From: Parvivirga hydrogeniphila
GTDB lineage: Bacteria > Actinomycetota > Coriobacteriia > Anaerosomatales > Anaerosomataceae
Assembly (NCBI RefSeq): GCF_023371205.1
Contig: NZ_JAMCCO010000003.1
Span: 1-64,000, forward strand
Direction of reading: 5' to 3'
DNA: 64,000 nucleotides
Below the pieces are notes generated by a model. It did no database searches, had not been told where the DNA came from, and saw only the letters and a list, made by a program, of their open reading frames with translations. The translations under genes were made by a program, and so were the position numbers. Below are positions 9,671-16,201 of this stretch, piece by piece. Positions within the stretch are counted from its first letter, which is position 1. Each line of letters begins with the position of its first letter.

Positions 9671-9952
9671 TCACGCCTCCGCAGCAGGGCACGACGAGCA
9701 CGCCGCAGAGCCGTTGCCGGCGCACGACGAAGCGCCGCTCGACGATCCGTCGCCGGAGCCGCCCTCTTTCGGCCGCGGCTTGTAGTCCGTGTTGTGGAAT
9801 CCGCTGCCCTTGAAGACGATGCCCACCGGGGCGAACAGCCGCTTGGTGGCTCCGCCGCACTGCGGGCAGGATTCAGGCGAGGTGTCGCCGAACGGGCGCG
9901 TCACCTCGAAGACGGTCTCGCACGCTTCGCACTTGTAGTCGTACTTCGGCAT
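9671..9952 (-). CDS. FmdB-family zinc ribbon protein
   Basis: This 93-residue protein has the FmdB-type regulatory zinc ribbon: a start of MPKYDYKCEAC and a second pair SCPQCG, giving the four cysteines of one zinc site within the first 35 residues. FmdB proteins were named for a putative regulator of formamidase; their molecular role is unproven. After a KGSGFHNTDYK motif typical of the family, the tail turns rich in Ser, Gly, Ala and Cys with three more cysteines. The ATG follows GGAGG with a good gap. The gene converges on glpX with a one-base gap. Confidence 0.9.
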   Translation of the reverse strand: MPKYDYKCEACETVFEVTRPFGDTSPESCPQCGGATKRLFAPVGIVFKGSGFHNTDYKPRPKEGGSGDGSSSGASSCAGNGSAACSSCPAAEA

Positions 9953-9998
9953 GGCCACCTCCATCCGTTCTCTCGGGCGCCGTGCGGCGCAAGGGCGA

Positions 9999-10028
9999 AG
10001 CATAGCGCGCTACCGACGCCTCCGGCAA
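9999..10028 (-). promoter_or_regulatory. Promoter of the FmdB-family gene
   Basis: On the minus strand TTGCCG (complement of 10023-10028) and TATGCT (complement of 9999-10004) are 18 bases apart, about 47 bases upstream of the start codon. It is back to back with the TATAAT box of the PASTA gene. Confidence 0.5.
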
Positions 10029-10049
10029 GGGCGCCGCGCGCGCACCTGC

Positions 10050-10055
10050 TATAAT
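10050..10055 (+). promoter_or_regulatory. -10 box of the PASTA gene
   Basis: A perfect TATAAT lies seven bases before the ATG at 10063. No good -35 box is visible at 16-18 bases upstream. The expected transcript start coincides with that ATG, so the mRNA may be leaderless. Confidence 0.5.
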
Positions 10056-10062
10056 GGCGCGC

Positions 10063-11136
10063 ATGAGATCTCGGCCTCCCCGACCGCCGCTCGTACCGCG
10101 GTGGGTCGTCATAGGATCGATCGTGCTCGTCTGCGTCACCGTGCTCGCCATCGTGGGCGTGTCGGTTGCCGCTCGGGCCTCCCGCGTCCTCGTGCCCGCT
10201 GTCGTCGGCCTGCCGCAGCCCGACGCCATCAACCGCCTCCAGAAGGCCGGCCTCGTCGTGGAAGACGGCGGGACATTGTTCTCGAACGACGTCCCTCGCA
10301 ATCACGTCATCTCTCAGGAGCCGGCCGCTGGCAGCACCGTCGAGCGCGGAACGAGCGTACGCATCGTCCTGTCGGCAGGAGCAGAGACCTTTGCGATGCC
10401 CGACGTGATCGGCCGCTCCGCTGACGAGGCCTCACGCGAGCTCAGCGAGCTGGGTCTGACGGTGTCCACGCAAGTCGTCGAGTCGCAGTTGGCGTCTGGA
10501 ACGGTCCTGGAGTCCTTCCCGGCGCCGGGCGCAGAGGTGCGCGCCGGCACACCCGTGCGGCTCTCCATCGCCGGCCAGCCCGTGTCGCCCTCGGAGATCG
10601 CACAGTACTCGTTCGTGGGAGCGACCGTCTTCCTCGACCCCGTGCCGCGGGGCACGACACCGGACGTGACCTACGAGGTCGCGCGCCGCATCCGCGCGCT
10701 CATCGAGGCATCTGGCGGCACCGTCGTGGTCAGCCGATCCCCATCAGCGACGTCGACGGCGCTCGCTGACCGCGTCGCAGCTGCGCGCGCCGCCACCGCG
10801 ACCGTCGCGGTCGTGCTCGACGTGGCATCGTCGGGACAGAGCGGCCTCGCACTGTCGCTCGATCCTTCGAAGACCGGTCCGTCGGCCACCGTCTCAAGCT
10901 CGATAGCGTCGGCCACGGCCCAAGCGCTGTCTGCCGCGGGGCTTGCATCGCGCGACGCAGGACGTTTTCGGGACCCGATCCTCTCGGTGGTCTCGTGCCC
11001 GGGGATCCGCGTGTTGCTCGGGAGCCTCGCCGATCCCGCTGACGTGGCCCGGTTCGGCGATCCTGATTGGGCGGACACCGTGGCCCGAGCGGTCTACCGC
11101 GGGCTCGGTGTCGGCCTCGGACGGGGGCCGCGCTGA
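10063..11136 (+). CDS. Membrane PASTA protein with degenerate amidase_3-like domain
   Basis: The 357-residue protein has a short basic N-terminus, one transmembrane segment (about 15-37), two PASTA repeats (about 43-105 and 110-172) and a C-terminal domain (about 186-350). PASTA repeats bind peptidoglycan or muropeptides outside the cell. The last domain follows the layout of N-acetylmuramoyl-L-alanine amidase_3, including an SVVSCPGIRVLLGSLADP segment and an Asp-rich end. The zinc and catalytic residues are changed: DPVPRG stands where DPGHGG is expected, no SIHAN-type His is present, and LLGS replaces the LVE motif. It is probably non-enzymatic. No ribosome site is seen before ATG 10063 or ATG 10054. 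The gene overlaps the M23 peptidase gene by one base. Confidence 0.82.
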   Translation: MRSRPPRPPLVPRWVVIGSIVLVCVTVLAIVGVSVAARASRVLVPAVVGLPQPDAINRLQKAGLVVEDGGTLFSNDVPRNHVISQEPAAGSTVERGTSVRIVLSAGAETFAMPDVIGRSADEASRELSELGLTVSTQVVESQLASGTVLESFPAPGAEVRAGTPVRLSIAGQPVSPSEIAQYSFVGATVFLDPVPRGTTPDVTYEVARRIRALIEASGGTVVVSRSPSATSTALADRVAAARAATATVAVVLDVASSGQSGLALSLDPSKTGPSATVSSSIASATAQALSAAGLASRDAGRFRDPILSVVSCPGIRVLLGSLADPADVARFGDPDWADTVARAVYRGLGVGLGRGPR

Positions 11137-12197
11137 TGGGCCTTCGTCGCGTCATCGTCGCGTCTGCGCATCGCCACGACAGGCCCGCGAGCGTACGCTC
11201 TGCTGTCGTCGCGGCCGTGGTGTGCGTGGCGCTTCTCTGGGCGTCGCCTGGCTTCGCGGCCAAGTCTCAGGCGGACCAGCTCCGGGCGCAGCTCGCCCAG
11301 ATCAACCGGGAGGCCAAGCGCGTCGGCGACGCGTACTCCAAGGCATACGGGCAGCTCGAGAAGACCAACTCGGAGCTTGCGAAGACCACCCGCGACCTCA
11401 AGAAGACGGAAGCCGAGCTCGCTGCCGCGTCCGGCCGCCTCTCGAAGCATCTGGCTGAACTCTACCGCCAAGGGAACGTGAACTACCTTGAGCTCTTGTT
11501 CACCAGCGAGACCCTCGACGACATGCTCATGCGTGTCGAGTACGCGCAGCGCGTCGGCATGCTCGATGCGCAGACGGTCGACAAGACGCGCCGCCTCCGG
11601 GACGAGCTCCAGGCGCGTCGCAACCAGGTGGCCGACCTCAAAGCGAAGCGAGCGAAAGACGCTGCTGCGCTCAAGAAGAAGGCCGACGCGCTCGAGAAGA
11701 AGCTCAAGTCGCTCCAGAAAGAGTACGAGGCCGTGCAACGCAAGCTCGCACAAGCCTCCGGTGCTGGATCGAGCGGCGGCTCTTCGCGCCGGTACCCGCC
11801 AGGACCCAACGGGATGGTCTTCCCCGTGGCAGGGCCGTGCTACTACTCCGATACCTGGGGCGCCCCACGTTCTGGCGGACGTAGGCACAAAGGCACAGAC
11901 ATCATGGCCGCGCGAGGCACGCCGTGCGTGGCGGTGCTCTCCGGCACGGTGCGGGCACGCTACAACTCCCTCGGCGGAAAGACGCTCTGGTTGACCGCCG
12001 ACAACGGATGGGCGTTCTACTACGCGCACCTCGACAGCTACGTGCGGACCTCCGGCCGCGTGGCCGCTGGCGAAGTCATCGGAAGGGTCGGGAACACCGG
12101 CAACGCGCGCGGCGGAGCGCCGCACCTGCACTTCGAGATCCACCCGAACGGCGGTGCTGCCGTCGACCCCTACCCATACCTTCGTCAAATGCAGTAG
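11136..12197 (+). CDS. Secreted coiled-coil M23 (LytM) peptidase
   Basis: The 353-residue protein starts with a signal peptide ending near a GFAA cleavage region. It then forms a long Lys/Glu/Ala-rich coiled coil (about 45-200, PcsB-like), a short Gly/Ser linker, and a C-terminal M23 domain. The zinc-binding HKGTDI and PHLHFEIH motifs are intact, so it should be an active or activatable peptidoglycan endopeptidase. The layout resembles EnvC/PcsB-type division hydrolases and amidase activators. Its one-base overlap with the PASTA/amidase-like gene suggests that the two act together at the cell wall. Confidence 0.92.
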   Translation: MGLRRVIVASAHRHDRPASVRSAVVAAVVCVALLWASPGFAAKSQADQLRAQLAQINREAKRVGDAYSKAYGQLEKTNSELAKTTRDLKKTEAELAAASGRLSKHLAELYRQGNVNYLELLFTSETLDDMLMRVEYAQRVGMLDAQTVDKTRRLRDELQARRNQVADLKAKRAKDAAALKKKADALEKKLKSLQKEYEAVQRKLAQASGAGSSGGSSRRYPPGPNGMVFPVAGPCYYSDTWGAPRSGGRRHKGTDIMAARGTPCVAVLSGTVRARYNSLGGKTLWLTADNGWAFYYAHLDSYVRTSGRVAAGEVIGRVGNTGNARGGAPHLHFEIHPNGGAAVDPYPYLRQMQ

Positions 12198-12215
12198 AAT
12201 GCATCCGTTCTGAAA

Positions 12216-12304
12216 ACCGTATCGGGAGCTGCGTGTGCGGCTGAGAGGCGGTCTTTTGACCGCGACCGAACGACCGTTCCGGTAATGCGGAGCGGCAAAA
12301 CGGT
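12216..12304 (+). promoter_or_regulatory. TPP (THI-box) riboswitch
   Basis: P1 pairs ACCGT (12216-12220) with ACGGT (12300-12304). Conserved elements follow in order: CGGGAG, GCTGAGA, the GGCGGTC/GACCGC P3 hairpin, GACCGAACGACC, and TTCCGGTAATGCGGAGCGG. A TAGAAT box lies at 12195-12200, but its -35 is unclear. The downstream genes encode thiamine uptake and pyrophosphorylation, which fits. Confidence 0.92.
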
Positions 12305-12306
12305 GC

Positions 12307-12378
12307 GGGACCTACGGGTCCCCATCAGTCCCATGCTCCTCCCCGAAGCGCGATGCGTCGCGCTGTCGAGGAAAGGAG
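12307..12378 (+). promoter_or_regulatory. TPP riboswitch expression platform (translational)
   Basis: Between aptamer and start codon there is a GGGACC-TACG-GGTCCC hairpin with a UACG tetraloop (12307-12322) and an AGCGCGA-TGCG-TCGCGCT hairpin (12347-12364). CTCCT (12336-12340) can pair with AGGAG of the thiT ribosome site (12374-12378) across the second hairpin. No U-tract terminator is present. Control at translation initiation is my inference. Confidence 0.6.
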
Positions 12379-12383
12379 ACGTC

Positions 12384-12944
12384 ATGACCGCGTCCTCGTC
12401 CCGTCTTCGCCTGCTCGTTGAGATCGCGCTCGTGGTCGCGCTCGCGGCGGTGCTGAACGCAATCAAGCTCTGGCGCATGCCCCAGGGCGGCACGTTCTCG
12501 CTCGGGATGCTTCCGCTGTTCGTGCTCGCGATACGACGCGGACCGGCGGTCGGCGTCCTTGCGGGCGCTCTGTACGGCGTCGTCGACTTCTTCGTGGACC
12601 CGTACCCGCCCGTGCACTGGGTGCAGTTCGCTTTGGACTACCCCGTGGCCTACGCTGGCGTCGGTCTCGCCGGTCTGTTGGCAGGGCCCGTCCGTACCGC
12701 CTTCGCAACGGGGACACGGCGGTGGGTGCTCCCGCTGGCGGGCGCGATCCTCATCGGCGCCGCTGCTCGCTACGCGGTGCACGTCGTCTCGGGCGTCGTG
12801 TTCTTCGCCCAGTATGCGAAAGGGCCGGTGCTGGTGTACTCCCTGCTGTACAACCTCTACGTGCCGATATCGGCCGCGGCCTGCTTCGCTGCTGCGGTCG
12901 TGTTGATGCCGCTTCTCATGTCCGACGAGGCGATGACGTCGTGA
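12384..12944 (+). CDS. thiT: Thiamine ECF transporter substrate-binding subunit ThiT
   Basis: ThiT is the membrane S-component that binds thiamine and works with a shared ECF energizing module; those ECF genes are not in this window. The 186-residue protein has about six hydrophobic segments and the ThiT signature near its first loop (LWRMPQGGTFSLGMLPLF), which includes thiamine-contacting residues. The ATG at 12384 has AGGAG upstream, the site that the TPP platform can mask. The frame extends upstream into the riboswitch without a ribosome site. It overlaps thiN by four bases. Confidence 0.94.
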   Translation: MTASSSRLRLLVEIALVVALAAVLNAIKLWRMPQGGTFSLGMLPLFVLAIRRGPAVGVLAGALYGVVDFFVDPYPPVHWVQFALDYPVAYAGVGLAGLLAGPVRTAFATGTRRWVLPLAGAILIGAAARYAVHVVSGVVFFAQYAKGPVLVYSLLYNLYVPISAAACFAAAVVLMPLLMSDEAMTS

Positions 12945-13603
12945 CTCAAGAGGCGCTCATCGTCGGCGCAGCTCCGCGTCTCGGCTCGATGGAGTTCTAT
13001 CGAGCCCTCCTCGCTCGCTTCGAACTCGTGATCGCGTGCGACGCCGCAGCAGAGTGGGCGCTCTCGCTGGGTCGGGCCCCGCAGTACGCCATCGGAGACT
13101 TCGACTCCGCAGCGCGAGGCGCTGCCGCGCGGCTCGCTGCCGCTGGCGTCGAGGTCCTCGCGTTTCCGTCAGAGAAGGACGAGACGGACCTCGATCTCGC
13201 TGCGGCGCACGCTCGTGCGCTCGGCGTCGAGTCGCTCGCCTTCACGGCGGCCTTCAGCGGACGCCTCGACCACACGTTAGCTGCGCTCGGGACGATGCGC
13301 CGGCACGCCGCTTGTGGGCCTGTCGCCTTCGAGCCGGACTTCTCGGCGTGGCTGCTCGCACAAGAAGGGCGTGCGGCGCTCACCGTGGACGCGCCTGCGG
13401 GCGCTGTGGTGTCCGTCGTTGCCCTGGAGCCCGTGCGCGGACTCTCCGTCAGGAACGCGCGGTTCAGCGCCGACAGCATCGCCGTCGACCTGCTGAGCGG
13501 CCGTACGATCAGCAACGAGTCCGTCGGCGAGCCCGTGCGTGTCTCGCTTCAGGAAGGTTCCGCGCTTGTGATGCTCCTGCATTCCCTCCAGAATACGCTG
13601 TAG
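12941..13603 (+). CDS. thiN: Thiamine pyrophosphokinase
   Basis: This enzyme converts thiamine and ATP to thiamine pyrophosphate. The 220-residue product has the N-terminal catalytic motifs: an acidic CDAAAEWAL segment at 33-41, IGDFDS at 51-56 and KDETDLDLA at 79-87, followed by a FSGRLDHTL segment. The C-terminal beta-rich thiamine-binding domain follows. It starts at GTG, overlapping the thiT stop (GTGA). With thiT this forms a two-gene uptake-and-activation unit under one TPP riboswitch. No biosynthetic thi genes are in view. Confidence 0.93.
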   Translation: MTQEALIVGAAPRLGSMEFYRALLARFELVIACDAAAEWALSLGRAPQYAIGDFDSAARGAAARLAAAGVEVLAFPSEKDETDLDLAAAHARALGVESLAFTAAFSGRLDHTLAALGTMRRHAACGPVAFEPDFSAWLLAQEGRAALTVDAPAGAVVSVVALEPVRGLSVRNARFSADSIAVDLLSGRTISNESVGEPVRVSLQEGSALVMLLHSLQNTL

Positions 13604-13605
13604 CC

Positions 13606-13620
13606 GCACGGCGCCCGTGC
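13606..13620 (+). terminator. Weak hairpin after thiN
   Basis: GCACGG and CCGTGC form a six-pair stem around a three-base loop directly after the thiN stop. There is no U-tract, so function is uncertain. Confidence 0.3.
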
Positions 13621-13688
13621 CGATACCCTGGGACGGTGGTGCATCGATTCGCCACCGTCACGGCATGGATCCGTGCGGGGAGGGATGC

Positions 13689-15404
13689 TTGGCAGCGTAC
13701 GCCGTCATAGTCGTCGCGCTCGGCGCGCTTGCCGTCGTGACCGGTTCGCGGGCAGCAGGCGTTGTCGCGCTGGTCGCGTTCTGCGCCTTCGCGTGGATGG
13801 CGTCACGCCGGCTTCGCGCTTCTGCGTCGGGCGATTCGCGCGCGCCTGAAGAAGCGCCTGCGCTGGCCATCAAGACCGTCGCACCGGCGCCAGCGATCCG
13901 CGTGCCGTCCACCGTCGAGCCGACGCCGCTTGTAAGCGCGCTTCTTGACGCCGCCTCCGATCGCGGGCTCGATGCTGTCGCTGCGCACCTGTGGCTCCTC
14001 GACCCGCCGAGCGCCACGCTCCGACCCATCGCCTCCGCTGGAACCATGCGGCCTGCCGAGCGGCCCGTGCCTCTCGAAGACCCGACCCTGGGAGCCGCCG
14101 CGCGCGAGTTGCGCGCATCGCTCGGCGAGCTCGCGCGGATCCGGACCCACGAGCGCGACGCCGTGGTGTGGCGCTTCGCGGTCCCCCTGGAACGCGCAGA
14201 CTCGGCCGGCGGCGTCCTCGCTCTCGACGTCGCGAGCGACGGTGCGCCGTCGTCAGCGGCTCTCCAGGAGGTCGTCACTCCGTTCCTGCCGAACTGCGCA
14301 GCAGCGCTGACGGTTCACATCGCGCGAACTGAAGCGCAGGAAGCGGACGCCGTGCTCGCCGTCGCTCGCGAGATGAGCCGGCTGCTGGATCCGGACGACG
14401 TCATCACCACCGCGCTCGACAAGGCGATGGCCCTCGTCGGCGCGGCCACTGGCAGCGTGATGCTCTTCGACGAGCGCGACGGCGTCTTGCGGATCGTGCG
14501 TGCGGTCGGCCTGCCGACGTCGGCCCTGGACGCCACGCTCCTGCCGGGAGAGGGGATAGCGGGCTGGGTGTACGCGACCCGGCAGCCTCTGCTCGTCGAG
14601 GACCTGCCCGAACGGCCCGCGCGAGCGCTCAGGCACGGCGTGCGCTCCGCCGTGAGCGTTCCTCTTGCGGACGGCGACGACGTCGTGGGCGTGCTCAACG
14701 TCGGCACGAAGTCATTCCTCGCTCGCCTCACGGAGTCCCATCTCAAGACCGTGGAGATCATCGGGCGCCAGGCGGCCATCGCGCTCAGGAACGCGCAGGT
14801 CGCGGAGCGCACCCGCCAGCTGTTCTTCGAGTCGCTCGCTGCCCTCGTGCGTGCACTGGAGACGAAGGACCCGAACGCACAAGGCGGCTCCGAACTCGTT
14901 CTCGAATACGCGCTTTCCATCGCACGTGAGATCGGCATGAGCGACAACGAGTCAGACGCGCTCCACGTCGCGGCGCTCCTGCACGACCTGGGCATGCTCG
15001 CCACCGGCGCCGATCTGCGCTCGATCGACCGGACGCTCACCACCCTGGAGCGCGGTCTTCTGAAGGCCCACCCTCGTATCGCTGCGGAGATGCTTGCCGA
15101 TCTGCCTGCGCTGAGCGAGGCAGTGCCGATCATCTACCACCACCACGAGCGGTACGACGGGAGCGGGTACCTCGACGGGATGAAGGGCGAGGAGATCCCG
15201 CTCGGCGCACGCGTGCTTGCGGCCGCGGACGCGTTCGTCGCCATGACGTCTGACAGGCCGTACCGCCCTGCGATGAGCGTCGCGCAAGCGCTCGCGGAGA
15301 TGCGCGACAAGGCAGGGACGCAGTTCGACCCGCAAGTGGTGGAAGCGCTCGAGCGCGTCGTCAGGGGAAACGAAGAGCGCGCCCCCCGTCGGGAAGCGCG
15401 CTAG
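13689..15404 (+). CDS. Membrane GAF/HD-GYP-like protein with altered active site
   Basis: The frame opens at 13617. I prefer the TTG at 13689 because GGGGAGGG lies four bases before it; an ATG at 13665 is the alternative. From the TTG the protein has 571 residues: two transmembrane segments (1-40), a weak GAF-like region (about 75-210), a clear GAF domain (about 225-370) and an HD-GYP-like domain (about 375-560). HD-GYP domains hydrolyse cyclic di-GMP. HD (432-433), H461, HH (484-486) and D514 are present. Gly400 stands in GGS where the first His ligand (GHS) is expected, HDLGM replaces HDIGK, and GYL replaces GYP. It may bind cyclic di-GMP or another ligand rather than cleave it. Confidence 0.85.
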   Translation: MAAYAVIVVALGALAVVTGSRAAGVVALVAFCAFAWMASRRLRASASGDSRAPEEAPALAIKTVAPAPAIRVPSTVEPTPLVSALLDAASDRGLDAVAAHLWLLDPPSATLRPIASAGTMRPAERPVPLEDPTLGAAARELRASLGELARIRTHERDAVVWRFAVPLERADSAGGVLALDVASDGAPSSAALQEVVTPFLPNCAAALTVHIARTEAQEADAVLAVAREMSRLLDPDDVITTALDKAMALVGAATGSVMLFDERDGVLRIVRAVGLPTSALDATLLPGEGIAGWVYATRQPLLVEDLPERPARALRHGVRSAVSVPLADGDDVVGVLNVGTKSFLARLTESHLKTVEIIGRQAAIALRNAQVAERTRQLFFESLAALVRALETKDPNAQGGSELVLEYALSIAREIGMSDNESDALHVAALLHDLGMLATGADLRSIDRTLTTLERGLLKAHPRIAAEMLADLPALSEAVPIIYHHHERYDGSGYLDGMKGEEIPLGARVLAAADAFVAMTSDRPYRPAMSVAQALAEMRDKAGTQFDPQVVEALERVVRGNEERAPRREAR

Positions 15405-15417
15405 TCGACGCGATCGG

Positions 15418-15437
15418 ATCGACGCGCGGGCGTCGAT
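15418..15437. terminator. Bidirectional terminator hairpin
   Basis: ATCGACGC (15418-15425) and GCGTCGAT (15430-15437) form an eight-pair stem with a four-base loop. It lies between the convergent HD-GYP-like and rpmB genes and could serve both strands. Confidence 0.6.
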
Positions 15438-15447
15438 GCCGTGCGGA

Positions 15448-15636
15448 TCAGCCCCTTTGGACCTTGCCGGCCTTCAAGCACTTCGTGCAGACGTTCGCCT
15501 TCTTGGCAACGCCGTCGACCACGATGGTGACCTTCTGGATGTTCGGATACACCACGCGCTTGGTGACGCGGTGCGAGTGGCTGACGTTCCGGCCAGCGGT
15601 CGGCTTCTTGCCGCACACGATGCAAACCTGGGACAT
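15448..15636 (-). CDS. rpmB: Ribosomal protein L28
   Basis: L28 is a small protein of the 50S subunit. The 62-residue product begins MSQVCIVCGKKP and has the typical SHSHRVTKR stretch. It is the zinc-binding form: Cys5, Cys8, Cys50 and Cys53 form one site. A GGAAGG site precedes the ATG. The gene stands alone on the minus strand and is divergent from the Asp23/Gls24 gene, an arrangement often seen for L28 and the yloU-yloV genes. Confidence 0.97.
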   Translation of the reverse strand: MSQVCIVCGKKPTAGRNVSHSHRVTKRVVYPNIQKVTIVVDGVAKKANVCTKCLKAGKVQRG

Positions 15637-15703
15637 GGTGTCCAGCCGTCCTTCCGTGCAACTGATGCGCGTCCTCGGACGCGGTCATGGCCAAAGCGGG
15701 CAT

Positions 15704-15732
15704 AGGTTACCACTGCAGATGACCGCCATCAA
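15704..15732 (-). promoter_or_regulatory. Promoter of rpmB
   Basis: On the minus strand TTGATG (complement of 15727-15732) and TAACCT (complement of 15704-15709) are 17 bases apart, about 68 bases upstream of the rpmB start. Confidence 0.6.
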
Positions 15733-15775
15733 GCACCCGACCACCGGAGAACGTGTCCGCAACGGCGGGGTTCTG

Positions 15776-15781
15776 TATACT
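15776..15781 (+). promoter_or_regulatory. -10 box of the asp23-fakAB unit
   Basis: TATACT lies about 66 bases before the Asp23/Gls24 start. The expected -35 position reads GTGTCC, a poor match, so only the -10 is supported. Confidence 0.4.
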
Positions 15782-15847
15782 AACCCTGCGACGCGGCCTG
15801 TCCGCGTCTGATCGCCCGTCAGGCCGGCCGGACGAGGAGGTATTCCA

Positions 15848-16201
15848 GTGGCTGCCCCTCACGTGCGCGGAGAAGTCACCATCGCGAACGACGTGCTCGC
15901 CGACATCGCGGGGTACGTTGCGCTCGAGTGCTACGGCGTCGTGGGCATGGCGAGCCCCACGCTGCGCGACGGCGTCGCACAGTTGCTGTCCCGCGACAAG
16001 CTGCGCAAGGGCGTCGTCATCACGAACGTGGACGACCACAGCGTGAAGGTCGACCTGTACATCGTCGCTGAGCACGGCACCAACCTTGCAGAAGTCTCCA
16101 AGAACCTCGTCGATCGCGTACGGTACGCCCTCACGCACGACGCTGACGTCGACGTGGCAGACGTGCACGTGCACGTGCAGGGCATCAAAGTCAGGAAGTG
16201 A
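15848..16201 (+). CDS. Asp23/Gls24 family envelope stress protein
   Basis: This 117-residue protein belongs to the Asp23/Gls24 (YloU) family, recognised from the GEVTIANDVLADIAGYVALECYGVVGMAS start pattern (read in parts) and the VDLYIVAEHG and HVHVQGI segments. Family members are associated with envelope or alkaline stress, and Asp23 is membrane-tethered in staphylococci; the exact role here is unknown. GTG is the start, with GGAGG upstream. It overlaps fakA by four bases. The L28, YloU, YloV order is common in Gram-positive bacteria. Confidence 0.93.
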   Translation: MAAPHVRGEVTIANDVLADIAGYVALECYGVVGMASPTLRDGVAQLLSRDKLRKGVVITNVDDHSVKVDLYIVAEHGTNLAEVSKNLVDRVRYALTHDADVDVADVHVHVQGIKVRK

